Shown here piece by piece: positions 24,130 to 32,008 of a stretch of 64,000 nt of DNA. Below the pieces are notes generated by a model, which saw only the letters and a list, made by a program, of their open reading frames with translations, searched no databases and was not told the origin of the DNA. A program made the position numbers and the translations under genes. The stretch covers positions 62,001-126,000 of the forward strand of contig NZ_WXVU01000006.1 in assembly GCF_009900745.1 (NCBI RefSeq). The letters are read 5' to 3'. Each line of letters opens with the position of its first letter. Within the stretch, counting starts at the first letter, position 1. The stretch is from Chryseobacterium sp. c4a. Lineage in GTDB: Bacteria > Bacteroidota > Bacteroidia > Flavobacteriales > Weeksellaceae.

Positions 24130-24357
24130 ATGAAACTTACCTTATTCATACTTACAGGGCTCATGGTAATGAGTTGTAAAAAAGAACCCCGTACAGAAAG
24201 ACCTCTTACTGCGGACAGTATCATTACTGATACTATAAAAGCGGATACAGCGGGTTCTGTCAGGACACCAGACTCCATTCGTGTTGCAGACAGTATTGCT
24301 CAACAAAAACGAATGGATACTGCCAAAGCTATAAAAAAGAAGGCTATCCAAAAATAA
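24130..24357 (+). CDS. small predicted lipoprotein
   Basis: Lipoprotein of 75 residues. I chose the ATG at 24130, which gives MKLTLFILTGLMVMSCKK, a signal peptide with lipobox VMSC and Cys16 as the lipidation site. The longer frame from 24100 would begin inside the -7 box. The mature part is short, charged and without a domain: repeats of the ADSI/TDTI/ADTA type (residues 28-60) followed by a Lys-rich end, suggesting a disordered periplasmic or surface tether. It has its own Crp/Fnr-type promoter and is followed by a very strong hairpin. It matches no family I can name. Confidence 0.7.
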   Translation: MKLTLFILTGLMVMSCKKEPRTERPLTADSIITDTIKADTAGSVRTPDSIRVADSIAQQKRMDTAKAIKKKAIQK

Positions 24358-24367
24358 TAATTACCAC

Positions 24368-24421
24368 CATAGACTTAAAAACCCGTTTTCAATTTTATGA
24401 AAACGGGTTTTTAAGTCTATG
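24368..24421. terminator. 24-bp perfect hairpin terminator
   Basis: Arms 24368-24391 and 24398-24421 are perfectly complementary over 24 bp with a 6-base loop. The inner part AACCCGTTTTCA/TGAAAACGGGTT has A and T runs around it. It ends the lipoprotein gene. The remaining bases to 24644 are very AT-rich with one weak -7 candidate AATATTTG at 24558-24565. Confidence 0.85.
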
Positions 24422-24644
24422 TATATTAATTTTTATTTTTTTAAAGAATTAACAATACATTCGTTTAAGTATAAAATATTAAATAATAAGAGTTTGATTT
24501 TATAAAACAAATAATATTTTTAACCTTTTTTAACGTTTTATTCAATTTGTAAGGCTCAATATTTGCATGTATTTATTGTCAATTCCACTGATATTTTTAC
24601 TAAGATTAGAAAGAAGAAGAAAACAACACCAAAAAACAACTATT

Positions 24645-25241
24645 ATGGTTATTGACGAAAACATTCTATTTTCAGCGGGAGCGGAAATAAGAAATTATAA
24701 GCCTACAGAAAATATTTTTTCTGAGGGTGATACACCTCATTATTATTACCAGATTATTACAGGAGAGGTAAAGCTGAATAATTATAATGAAGAGGGAAAA
24801 GAGTTTATACAGAACTTTTTATCAGAAGGGCAGAGCTGTGGAGAATCTATTCTTTTTATAGACAAACCATACCCCATGAATGCAGAAGCTATTACAGATT
24901 GTAGTATTCTGCGACTTCATAAGTCAGCTTTTTTCAAATTATTACATCAGTCTCCCAAGTTATGCATGGAAGTAAGCAGTTTTTTATCTCAACGTCTTTA
25001 TTATAAATTCGTTATGATGCTGAATATATCGTCTCAAAATCCATCAATCAGATTAAAAGGATTGATGGACTATCTTAAAAGTTTTCAGGATGATGAAAGT
25101 CCATATTCTTTTATGATTCCGTTGACGAGGCAGCAGATGGCAAGCCTTACAGGGCTTTGTGTAGAAACTGCCATACGTACCATTAAACATATGGAAAGAG
25201 ATAAAATCTTAAAAATTGAAAATCGTAAAATTTTGTATTAA
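24645..25241 (+). CDS. Crp/Fnr family regulator, stress-island paralogue A
   Basis: Regulator of 198 residues. The start at 24645 (MVIDENILFSAGAE) was chosen because it aligns with the paralogues at 25297 and 61556-62152; the longer frame from 24567 adds a basic stretch not found in them. The sensor domain holds IFSEGDTPHYYYQIITGEVKLNNY and FIDKPYPMNAEAI. The HTH is LTRQQMASLTGLCVETAIRTI at the C-terminus. No Fnr-type iron-sulphur cysteines are seen. It is the first of two tandem paralogues separated by 55 bases with a hairpin between. It lies next to two promoters with Crp-type palindromes and is a candidate for acting on them. Confidence 0.87.
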   Translation: MVIDENILFSAGAEIRNYKPTENIFSEGDTPHYYYQIITGEVKLNNYNEEGKEFIQNFLSEGQSCGESILFIDKPYPMNAEAITDCSILRLHKSAFFKLLHQSPKLCMEVSSFLSQRLYYKFVMMLNISSQNPSIRLKGLMDYLKSFQDDESPYSFMIPLTRQQMASLTGLCVETAIRTIKHMERDKILKIENRKILY

Positions 25242-25274
25242 AAAAACATTTACGATACTAAGTTTTACGATTTT
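25219..25274 (+). terminator. hairpin between the two crp paralogues, possible attenuator
   Basis: AAAATCGTAAAA (25219-25230, inside the end of the first gene) pairs perfectly with TTTTACGATTTT (25263-25274), which runs on into T residues. A competing partner TTTACGAT at 25249-25256 can pair with the same left arm. Two exclusive structures are therefore possible between the genes. Confidence 0.5.
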
Positions 25275-25296
25275 TTTCTATTAAAATCAGATTGAT

Positions 25297-25917
25297 ATGA
25301 AAACAATAAGCTGTATGAATATTGACGAGGAACTTCTGCATTCATTTGGAGCAGAAGCCAGAACCTATAAAAAACGCGAAATAGTTTTTAAAGAAGGTGA
25401 TCATGCACAATATTATTTTCAAATATCTAAAGGAAAAGTAAAACTTAACAATTATGATGAAAGTGGAAAAGAATTTATTCATAATATTTTAGGTAAAAAT
25501 CAAAGTTTTGGAGACCCTCTTCTTTTTTTAGATCATACCTATCCTTATCCCATGAATGCAGTATGTCTGGAAGTTTCTGAAATTATAAGACTACCCAAAG
25601 GTAATTTTATAGAAATGATTAAGAAGCATCCCAATCTTTCTCTGGAAATGAATGCCTGCTTTTCTCAACAGGTATATTATAAACTAATCATGATGCAAAG
25701 CTTATCTGCTCAAAACCCCATACTGCGACTGAAAGGACTTCTGAATTATCTGAAAAGCTATCATGATGGTGATTGCAATCACTGCTTTACTGTAGAATTC
25801 ACAAGGCAACAACTTGCCAATCTCACCGGATTACGTGTAGAAACGGTGATTCGAACTTTAAAAAAAATGGAGAAAGAAGGAGATATCACCTTTAAAGACA
25901 GAAAAATTTTATATTAA
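25297..25917 (+). CDS. Crp/Fnr family regulator, stress-island paralogue B
   Basis: Regulator of up to 206 residues, clearly paralogous to the preceding gene. Shared features are the GAEARTYKKREIVFKEGD start, HAQYYFQISKGKVKLNNYDE, and the HTH FTRQQLANLTGLRVETVIRTL. An ATG at 25315 (MNIDEELL) would align exactly with the paralogues, so the first six residues may be untranslated; the upstream ATG at 25297 is kept as the longest form. A loop insertion (HTYPYP) distinguishes it from its neighbour. It is immediately upstream of the stress genes and is a good candidate activator of the promoter at 25929-25972. Confidence 0.86.
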   Translation: MKTISCMNIDEELLHSFGAEARTYKKREIVFKEGDHAQYYFQISKGKVKLNNYDESGKEFIHNILGKNQSFGDPLLFLDHTYPYPMNAVCLEVSEIIRLPKGNFIEMIKKHPNLSLEMNACFSQQVYYKLIMMQSLSAQNPILRLKGLLNYLKSYHDGDCNHCFTVEFTRQQLANLTGLRVETVIRTLKKMEKEGDITFKDRKILY

Positions 25918-25928
25918 TATTCCCGAAC

Positions 25929-25972
25929 ATGATCCAGGTCATAAAAAAGTGAATTATTTGAGCGTACATTTG
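25929..25972 (+). promoter_or_regulatory. Crp/Fnr-type box and promoter of the stress island
   Basis: ATGATCCAGGTCAT (25929-25942) is an imperfect palindrome similar to the one at 24056. It is centred 29.5 bp upstream of the exact -7 box TACATTTG (25965-25972). The predicted start near 25978 leaves a leader of about 155 bases before the KGG gene; the leader has no obvious structure. Confidence 0.65.
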
Positions 25973-26133
25973 ATATACCAAATTACAATACAATCTATTA
26001 AGCCCTTCATGTAGCCATAAAAATCATTAGGCTATTTATATTCAAATTACAATCACCGACTCCAATTCGTTGCCGTCTTATACTAGTCACGGGTGGTAGC
26101 GCATCACTAAATATTAATATAAAAAATTCAGTT

Positions 26134-26841
26134 ATGAACACTAAAAATTCAAGAAATCGTAGCTCAAGAGGACATTCACACTCACCGGAAAATCTGGAAG
26201 AGGTCTATCAATTAGGATATGATCATGGTTTTAACGATGCATCGAGAGATGAAGATTATGACGATGATTTTTCAGAGTATGAAAATTACTTTGATGAAGA
26301 CAATGACGATTATGATGATGATTATGATAATGATTACGATGACGACGAGGATGAGGATGAAGACAACAATAACTATGATCAGAGAGGCCATAACGGAAGA
26401 AATTCCAGAGGTAGACAAGGAAATAGTAACCAACAAAGAGACAACATGGGAAGATTTACTACGGAAAGAGGAAGCTCTTCCCGTAGTAACAGTTCCCGAG
26501 GACGATCAGGCTCTAGATCAGATAATAAAGATGGATCCTCAAGAAGAGGTTTTGCTTCTATGAGTAAGGCAGACAGAACAAGAATAGCCAGAATGGGCGG
26601 ACAGGCATCTCATGGTGCTGGAAGATCTTCTGGAAGTTCAAGAGAATCTTACAGTTCGGGCAGCAATAATTCTTCAAGCCGTAGCTCGAATTCAAACTCA
26701 GGTTCAGGGACATCAAGAAGAGGTTTTGCTGCAATGAGCAAAGCTGACCGTACCAGAATAGCCAGAATGGGCGGACAGGCATCTCACGGAGGCGGACGAT
26801 CTTCTGGAAGATCCGGATTCGGAGGCAGACGTAATTCATAA
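26134..26841 (+). CDS. KGG-repeat stress protein with acidic linker
   Basis: Low-complexity protein of 235 residues. Two copies of the KGG/GsiB-type stress motif occur at 139-161 and 197-219, each reading GFAxMSKADRTRIARMGGQ with SHG after it. The motif is a hydrophilin-like repeat found in stress-induced proteins. Residues 40-80 are almost all Asp, Glu, Asn and Tyr, a strongly acidic stretch; the rest is Ser/Gly/Arg-rich. The two motifs are nearly identical in DNA, so they arose by internal duplication. The protein is probably disordered and may protect other proteins or DNA on drying or oxidative stress. It is the first gene after the Crp-type promoter and leads the stress genes. Confidence 0.85.
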   Translation: MNTKNSRNRSSRGHSHSPENLEEVYQLGYDHGFNDASRDEDYDDDFSEYENYFDEDNDDYDDDYDNDYDDDEDEDEDNNNYDQRGHNGRNSRGRQGNSNQQRDNMGRFTTERGSSSRSNSSRGRSGSRSDNKDGSSRRGFASMSKADRTRIARMGGQASHGAGRSSGSSRESYSSGSNNSSSRSSNSNSGSGTSRRGFAAMSKADRTRIARMGGQASHGGGRSSGRSGFGGRRNS

Positions 26842-26851
26842 TTCTTTTTCC

Positions 26852-26890
26852 AGATTGCCTCTTTATCTGATGATAAGGAGGCAATCTTTT
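26852..26890 (+). terminator. terminator after the KGG gene
   Basis: Arms 26852-26867 and 26872-26887 pair over 16 bp with one G-U and a 4-base loop (AGATTGCCTC at one end, GAGGCAATCT at the other), then TTTTC. The next gene starts 26 bases later, so read-through may feed it. Confidence 0.8.
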
Positions 26891-26915
26891 CAACTTTAAA
26901 ACACCACTTCACACC

Positions 26916-27503
26916 ATGCCAAATAAAATTTTAGAAACAGATACTTCGGTTTCTGCCACCAAAAAAGGAATGACAGACAAGACAACCATCAATAAAGATG
27001 AAATGAAAAACGCACCACTTCATAAATTTTTCGTAAGCGCTCTTAAAGATATTTATTACGCTGAAAATGCGATTCTTGAAGCGTTGGAAAAAATGCAGGA
27101 AGCAGCTACCAGTGAGGACTTAAAAGATGCTTTTGAAGATCATCATCTACAGACCCAGAAACATGTAAAACGTTTGGAGAAAGTATTTAAACTTATAGAT
27201 GAAACCCCTGAAAAGAAAGAATGTAAAGCGATAAAAGGAATCATTGAAGAAGGTGAAGAAATCATTAAATCTACAGAAGACGGATCCTCAACAAGAGATG
27301 CTGCCCTTATCATTGCAGCCCAAAAAGTAGAGCACTACGAAATTGCTACCTATGGAGGTTTGGCTCAGCTTGCCATCACCATGGGACATGATAAAGCAGC
27401 AGATCTTTTGGAAAGAACCTTGCAGGAAGAAGAAGATACTGATGCGGATCTTACTGAAATAGCAGAAACAGCCATCAATTTTGATGCTGAACAGGAAGAC
27501 TAA
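26916..27503 (+). CDS. YciE/YciF-type ferritin-like protein (DUF892)
   Basis: Four-helix ferritin-like protein of 195 residues. The domain spans about residues 30-190: LHKFFVSALKDIYYAENAIL, EDHHLQTQKHVKRLEKVF, IAAQKVEHYEIATYGGLAQL and LLERTLQEEEDTDADLTEIA. The Glu and His residues in these helices are those expected for a di-iron site (E in YYAEN, H in DHHLQ, E in KVEHYEI, E in LQEEED). YciE and YciF are stress-induced proteins of unclear activity. The N-terminal 30 residues are a polar tail. Its place between the KGG gene and the catalase gene supports a role in peroxide or iron protection. Confidence 0.9.
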   Translation: MPNKILETDTSVSATKKGMTDKTTINKDEMKNAPLHKFFVSALKDIYYAENAILEALEKMQEAATSEDLKDAFEDHHLQTQKHVKRLEKVFKLIDETPEKKECKAIKGIIEEGEEIIKSTEDGSSTRDAALIIAAQKVEHYEIATYGGLAQLAITMGHDKAADLLERTLQEEEDTDADLTEIAETAINFDAEQED

Positions 27504-27518
27504 ACCCACCTACATAGT

Positions 27519-27556
27519 AAGCCATATAGCTTATTTTATCCTATATGGCTTATTTT
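27519..27556 (+). terminator. terminator after the ferritin-like gene
   Basis: AAGCCATATAG (27519-27529) pairs with CTATATGGCTT (27541-27551), followed by ATTTT. Confidence 0.75.
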
Positions 27557-27572
27557 AAATCATGAACTCAAA

Positions 27573-27881
27573 ATGTATATGGACTGTCAGAAAATAATAA
27601 AGACTCTGAAGTATAAGAACTTCATAAAAGTCAGCAACAATGGCCAATGCTTTGAAGATGGAGCGGCTGTTTATGCCAAAGAAATAAAGGACAATATTTT
27701 TCTCTTATTCGTCATTCTGAAAGATATTGATATTGAAAACATTCAGGCATTAATTGCTCATTTTGACTGTTTCAACAGCATAGGATTAAAAGAACCGGAA
27801 CAGATTATGTTCTATTTGTCCATCAAAGATAAAGATGACCTCCATTATTTTGAGCAGTATTTAAAAGCTTCCAACAACTAA
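27573..27881 (+). CDS. small protein of unknown function in the stress island
   Basis: Soluble protein of 102 residues that I do not recognise. It has alternating beta and alpha character (GAAVYAKEIKDNIFLLFVIL, then ALIAHFDCFNSIGL, then IMFYLSIKDKDDLHYFEQYL), compatible with a small alpha/beta fold. No signal peptide, membrane segment or metal motif is visible. Codon use looks like that of its neighbours. It is followed after 13 bases by another unknown gene, and both lie between the ferritin-like and catalase genes on the same strand, so a stress-related role is plausible but only by position. Confidence 0.65.
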   Translation: MYMDCQKIIKTLKYKNFIKVSNNGQCFEDGAAVYAKEIKDNIFLLFVILKDIDIENIQALIAHFDCFNSIGLKEPEQIMFYLSIKDKDDLHYFEQYLKASNN

Positions 27882-27894
27882 TAACTTTTTATAT

Positions 27895-28272
27895 ATGGTA
27901 TTTGAAAACGACACTTTACAACAGTCTGGGTTAAATGATAAAAATAATGCCATTGAAAATGAATCCTTATTTCCTGGTATCATCAATTCGTATGGAGTAA
28001 CTGCCTTTCTGATCAAATCATTGGAAAAGATCAAAAGTAATGCACAATGTGAAACCTTTAAAAAGGTTATAGACAGTTATATTGAAGAATATATCCTTCA
28101 TATCCGTGAATTTCATACCAAAACCGTAATAGATTATTCTGAAATGAATACGGAAATAAGAATTGATACCCCTTCTTTCATATTGTATGCGAAAACCGCT
28201 TATTATAAAGTATTAAAAGAAGAGGAATGTATTAGCAAACTGCTCAATATACTAGAAAACGATAAAGATTAG
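27895..28272 (+). CDS. small helical protein of unknown function in the stress island
   Basis: Protein of 125 residues not assigned to a family. The sequence is mainly helical: GVTAFLIKSLEKIKSN, CETFKKVIDSYIEEYILHIR and TPSFILYAKTAYYKVLKEEE could form a helical bundle. There are two cysteines but no recognisable metal or catalytic motif, no signal peptide and no membrane helix. It is 13 bases after the previous unknown gene, so the two are probably expressed together, and 60 bases before the catalase gene. Function can only be guessed from the stress-gene surroundings. Confidence 0.65.
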   Translation: MVFENDTLQQSGLNDKNNAIENESLFPGIINSYGVTAFLIKSLEKIKSNAQCETFKKVIDSYIEEYILHIREFHTKTVIDYSEMNTEIRIDTPSFILYAKTAYYKVLKEEECISKLLNILENDKD

Positions 28273-28332
28273 AACCTATTTCCTTATCCGACTGCTTTAA
28301 AATATACACCAACACCACAAAATGAATACAAT

Positions 28333-30471
28333 ATGAAATCTGAAGATTATAATGAAAAAGTAGACCAACTGAAGCAACACAGCACTTCTAATGAAAATGA
28401 GAAGCTTACTACAAATCAGGGATTGAAGATTAATAATAATCAAGATTCATTAAAGGCTGGAGAAAGAGGACCTTCATTGCTTGAAGACTTTATTCTGAGG
28501 GAAAAAATTACTCATTTCGATCATGAAAGAATCCCTGAAAGAGTGGTTCATGCCCGTGGATCCGGTGCTCATGGCGTTTTTAAACTTACCAAAAGTCTTG
28601 CAGCATATACAAAGGCAAAATTCTTAACCGAATTGGGAAAAGAAACTCCTGTTTTTGTAAGGTTTTCTACCGTAGCTGGAAGTAAGGGAAGTACTGATCT
28701 GGCCAGAGATGTGCGAGGTTTTGCGATTAAATTTTATACTGAAGAAGGGAACTATGATCTGGTAGCGAATAATATGCCTGTATTTTTTATTCAGGATGCT
28801 ATTAAATTTCCGGATCTCATCCACGCAGTAAAGCCGGAACCAGATAACGAAATTCCGCAGGCCGCTTCAGCCCACGATACTTTTTGGGATTTTATTTCCT
28901 TAATGCCGGAAAGTATGCATATGATTATGTGGCTCATGAGTGACAGAGCTATTCCCAGAAGCCTCAGGATGATGGAAGGATTTGGAGTGCATTCTTTTAA
29001 ATTCATTAATGAACAAGGGAAAGCTCATTTTGTAAAGTTTCATTTTAAACCCAAACTTGGGGTACATTCTGTAGCCTGGAATGAAGCTCAGGTTATCTCG
29101 GGAGTGGATTCTGATTTTCATAAAAGAGATCTTTGGGAAGCCATTGAAAACGGCGATTACCCTGAATGGGATTTTGGAGTACAGTTGATTCCTGAAGAAG
29201 ATGAAGACCGCTTTGATTTTGATCTTCTTGATCCTACTAAGCTTGTTCCTGAAGAAGAAGTCCCTGTGGAAATCGTAGGCATATTAACATTAAACAAAAA
29301 TCCTGATAATTTCTTTGCAGAAACGGAACAGGTTGCCTTTCATCCGGGGCACATTATTCCTGGAATCGACTTTACTAATGATCCATTACTGCAAGGAAGA
29401 CTGTTTTCATATACCGATACCCAATTATCAAGATTAGGATCTCCCAACTTCCATGAGATCCCGATTAACCGTTCGATCAATCCCGTTCATAATAATCAAC
29501 GGGATGGGCATATGAGACAACAGATCGTAAAAGGAAAAAGCAGTTATGACCCCAATACTATAGGTGGTGGATGTCCTTTCCAGGCTATGATGTCTGAAGA
29601 AGGATTTGCATCTCAACAGGAAAGAGTTTCGGGAACCAAAATCCGTGAAAGAAGTAAAAGTTTTGTAGACCATTATTCGCAGGCTAAACTCTTCTATAAT
29701 AGCCAGTCTATACCGGAAAAAGAACATCTTCAAAATGCTTTGATTTTTGAATTGTCAAAAGTAACACTTCCTTCTGTAAGAGAAAGGTTGGTAGGACAGC
29801 TGGCTTATATTGATACTTTCTTGGCGTGGCGTGTAGCAGAAAAGCTGGGTGTAGAAGTTAAAAAACTCGATTGGCCGAATCAAAGTTTACCTGCTGACAA
29901 TAATATCGTAGAATTACAAAGTGAGGAAAAAGAGCCTGAAACAAAAGTTTCTGAGGCGCTTAGTATGAAAAACACTATAAAAAATACGATTAAAAGCAGA
30001 AAAATAGGATTTATGATGGCCAGTGGAACAAAAGCCAAAGATGTTAATGATCTTAAAGCAAAACTGGAAATAGAAGGAGCACATGTTGAGATCATCGCTC
30101 CAAGTCTGGCTAAAGTAAGAACTGATGAAGGGTCAGAGCTCACACCAAAACATTCTTTGACCAGTACAAGCAGTGTCTGTTTTGATGCTCTTGTCTTATG
30201 TTCCGGAGAAAACTCGGTAAGAGAACTTATGATCCCTGAAAACAGACATTTGGTATTACATTTTATCAATGAAGCATATAAGCATTGTAAAGCTATCTAT
30301 TTTGGAGCAGATACAGAACCTCTATACGAAAACAGTAATGTAGCTTCAAAAAAGCATGAGGATCCTGGCATCATTATATGGGAAACTTATGAAGCTACAT
30401 CTCAATTCATTAAAGCCATAGCCCAACATAGAGTTTGGGATCTCGAAATGGAGAGAAACGCTCAATCATAA
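28333..30471 (+). CDS. katE: large-subunit (HPII-type) catalase
   Basis: Haem catalase of 712 residues that destroys hydrogen peroxide. Length and layout match the clade 2 large-subunit enzymes: a flexible N-terminus (1-50), the barrel core, and a C-terminal flavodoxin-like domain from about 555 ([20 protein letters not shown]). The distal catalytic histidine is H73 in [12 protein letters not shown], with the following [13 protein letters not shown] and [15 protein letters not shown]. The proximal haem tyrosine is in [14 protein letters not shown]. It is the main enzyme of the stress island. No separate promoter box is clear in the 60-base gap upstream, so it may be transcribed with the two small genes. 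The gene symbol is by homology class. Confidence 0.96.
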   Translation: MKSEDYNEKVDQLKQHSTSNENEKLTTNQGLKINNNQDSLKAGERGPSLLEDFILREKITHFDHERIPERVVHARGSGAHGVFKLTKSLAAYTKAKFLTELGKETPVFVRFSTVAGSKGSTDLARDVRGFAIKFYTEEGNYDLVANNMPVFFIQDAIKFPDLIHAVKPEPDNEIPQAASAHDTFWDFISLMPESMHMIMWLMSDRAIPRSLRMMEGFGVHSFKFINEQGKAHFVKFHFKPKLGVHSVAWNEAQVISGVDSDFHKRDLWEAIENGDYPEWDFGVQLIPEEDEDRFDFDLLDPTKLVPEEEVPVEIVGILTLNKNPDNFFAETEQVAFHPGHIIPGIDFTNDPLLQGRLFSYTDTQLSRLGSPNFHEIPINRSINPVHNNQRDGHMRQQIVKGKSSYDPNTIGGGCPFQAMMSEEGFASQQERVSGTKIRERSKSFVDHYSQAKLFYNSQSIPEKEHLQNALIFELSKVTLPSVRERLVGQLAYIDTFLAWRVAEKLGVEVKKLDWPNQSLPADNNIVELQSEEKEPETKVSEALSMKNTIKNTIKSRKIGFMMASGTKAKDVNDLKAKLEIEGAHVEIIAPSLAKVRTDEGSELTPKHSLTSTSSVCFDALVLCSGENSVRELMIPENRHLVLHFINEAYKHCKAIYFGADTEPLYENSNVASKKHEDPGIIIWETYEATSQFIKAIAQHRVWDLEMERNAQS

Positions 30472-30700
30472 CTAACAATAAAATGCCTTCACACCAATCA
30501 CACGAATATACTATTATGAAAGCAACCGTTTTTCCGAACTGTTAAAGATCCCGGAATTTCTGAGCTTAAAACTATATATACGCATTTATCTGTAAAAAGA
30601 GATCTTCAATAATGATAAGTGTGCAAGGATAGCCAATGATCTCATCAGCTATCAATGTGTTATTACCCATATTAATCAAAATTTCTTAAATAATAATGTT
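30472..30700. other. spacer between the catalase and cinA-like genes
   Basis: The 229-base spacer has no recognised gene. From about 30600 a frame continuous with the next gene is open but has no start codon, and nothing in it resembles a domain. No terminator is visible after the catalase gene. Confidence 0.45.
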
Positions 30701-31201
30701 ATGGAATTTCAAAAAAATCTCCTTGAATATATAAGCCATTGTTTGATTACCACAGATGAAACCATCTCTATCGCTGAAAGTGTAACTTCAGGATGTTTAC
30801 AACTGGCTTTTTCGCAAATGCCAAATGCTTCTTTACTATATAAAGGCGGAATAACGGCTTATACTTTACCAGAGAAAGTAAGATTATTAAATGTAAATAA
30901 AAAAGAAGCAGAGGAATGTGACTGTGTTTCGGAGAATATTGCAGAAGCCATGGCATTACAAGTTGCAGATCTCTTTGAATCCGATTGGTCTATTTCTACT
31001 ACAGGGTATTGTACTCCCATCCGTAATTCTTCCTATAAGATTTTTGCCTATTTCTCATTTTCATATAAAGGCGAAATTATCCTTACTAAAAAACTGGAAC
31101 TACATCCCAAAACACAAGCTCTGAATGCCCAACTATATTATACAGAGTTCATTTTGGGATGCTTTAAAAGTGAACTCAACAGGCTTTTAATTTTGAAATA
31201 A
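30701..31201 (+). CDS. CinA-family nicotinamide-nucleotide amidohydrolase domain protein
   Basis: Stand-alone CinA C-terminal (PncC-like) domain, 166 residues. This domain deamidates nicotinamide mononucleotide to nicotinic acid mononucleotide in NAD recycling. Matching stretches are ISIAESVTSGCLQLAFSQMP, LYKGGITAYTLPEKVRLLNV, VSENIAEAMALQVADLF and SISTTGYCTP. Compared with full-length CinA it lacks the N-terminal MoaB-like domain. The usual TGxAGP motif is replaced by TGYCTP, so catalytic competence is uncertain. It is 30 bases before the SDR gene and probably cotranscribed with it. Confidence 0.82.
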   Translation: MEFQKNLLEYISHCLITTDETISIAESVTSGCLQLAFSQMPNASLLYKGGITAYTLPEKVRLLNVNKKEAEECDCVSENIAEAMALQVADLFESDWSISTTGYCTPIRNSSYKIFAYFSFSYKGEIILTKKLELHPKTQALNAQLYYTEFILGCFKSELNRLLILK

Positions 31202-31231
31202 GAAAAAAATCAATAACAAAAAATAAAAGCC

Positions 31232-31978
31232 ATGGGAAAGCTGGAAAACAAATCTGTTCTTATTACAGGAGCTGACAGCGGGATTGGTAGGGCAATAGCG
31301 CTTCTTTTTGCTTTGGAAGGAGCAGATATCGGAATCATTTACCATTCGAGTAATCATGATGCTGAAAAGACAAAAGCTGAAATTGAAAATCTGAGTAAAA
31401 AATGCATCATTTTTCAGGGAGACATTAATGATTATGAATTCTGTGAAGAGACTGCCCAAAAGGTAATTGAAGCTTTTGGAAAAATTGATATTCTCATCAA
31501 TAATGCAGGTGTACAATTTCCTGCCGATCGTATTGAAGAGCTTGAAGAAAAAAATATCAGACATACCTTTAATGCTAATATTGTTGGAATGATACTGCTA
31601 ACGAAAGTAGTATTTCCGTATCTGGAAGAAGGAAGCTCTATCATCAATACAACCTCTGTTTCAGCATATGAAGGCCACCCCGAATTATTGGATTATTCTG
31701 CAACAAAGGGTGCTATTGTATCATTTACCCGTTCGTTGGCATTGCAGGCTAAACCTAAAGGAATCCGCATCAATGCTGTAGCACCTGGGCCTGTTGCGAC
31801 ACCTCTTACCCAAGAAACTTTTGATGAGAAGAAAGAAAATACAGATAAACCACCATTAGAAAGGAATGCAACTCCTGAAGAAGTTGCTTATAGTTTTCTA
31901 TTCCTTGCCAGCAATGATGCTACACAGATCACAGGACAGGTTATTCATCCCAATGGAGGAATCATTGTCAACGGATAA
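31232..31978 (+). CDS. SDR family NAD(P)-dependent oxidoreductase
   Basis: Classical short-chain dehydrogenase of 248 residues. The cofactor motif is VLITGADSGIGRAIAL, the NNAG motif is ILINNAGVQFP, and the catalytic Ser-Tyr-Lys set is in INTTSVSAYEG and LLDYSATKGAIVSF. The end GQVIHPNGGIIVNG is typical of the general stress YhdG/YdaD-like SDR group found next to KatE and stress genes in Bacilli and Bacteroidota. The substrate is unknown. It lies between the cinA-like gene and the FAD-Rieske gene with short gaps of 30 bases on each side, so the three are probably one unit within the stress island. Confidence 0.9.
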   Translation: MGKLENKSVLITGADSGIGRAIALLFALEGADIGIIYHSSNHDAEKTKAEIENLSKKCIIFQGDINDYEFCEETAQKVIEAFGKIDILINNAGVQFPADRIEELEEKNIRHTFNANIVGMILLTKVVFPYLEEGSSIINTTSVSAYEGHPELLDYSATKGAIVSFTRSLALQAKPKGIRINAVAPGPVATPLTQETFDEKKENTDKPPLERNATPEEVAYSFLFLASNDATQITGQVIHPNGGIIVNG

Positions 31979-32008
31979 GAAATAAATTAACCCGAAAAAT
32001 AATTGGTT

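Noticed and set aside
26219-26893. Overlapping frames on both strands inside the KGG gene (Met/Thr-rich plus frame, Phe/Leu-rich minus frame)
   Set aside because: They are by-products of the repetitive GAT/GAC and AGA codons of the KGG gene.
30600-30700. In-frame open sequence upstream of the CinA-like start
   Set aside because: No start codon and no similarity to any CinA N-terminal domain; probably untranslated leader.
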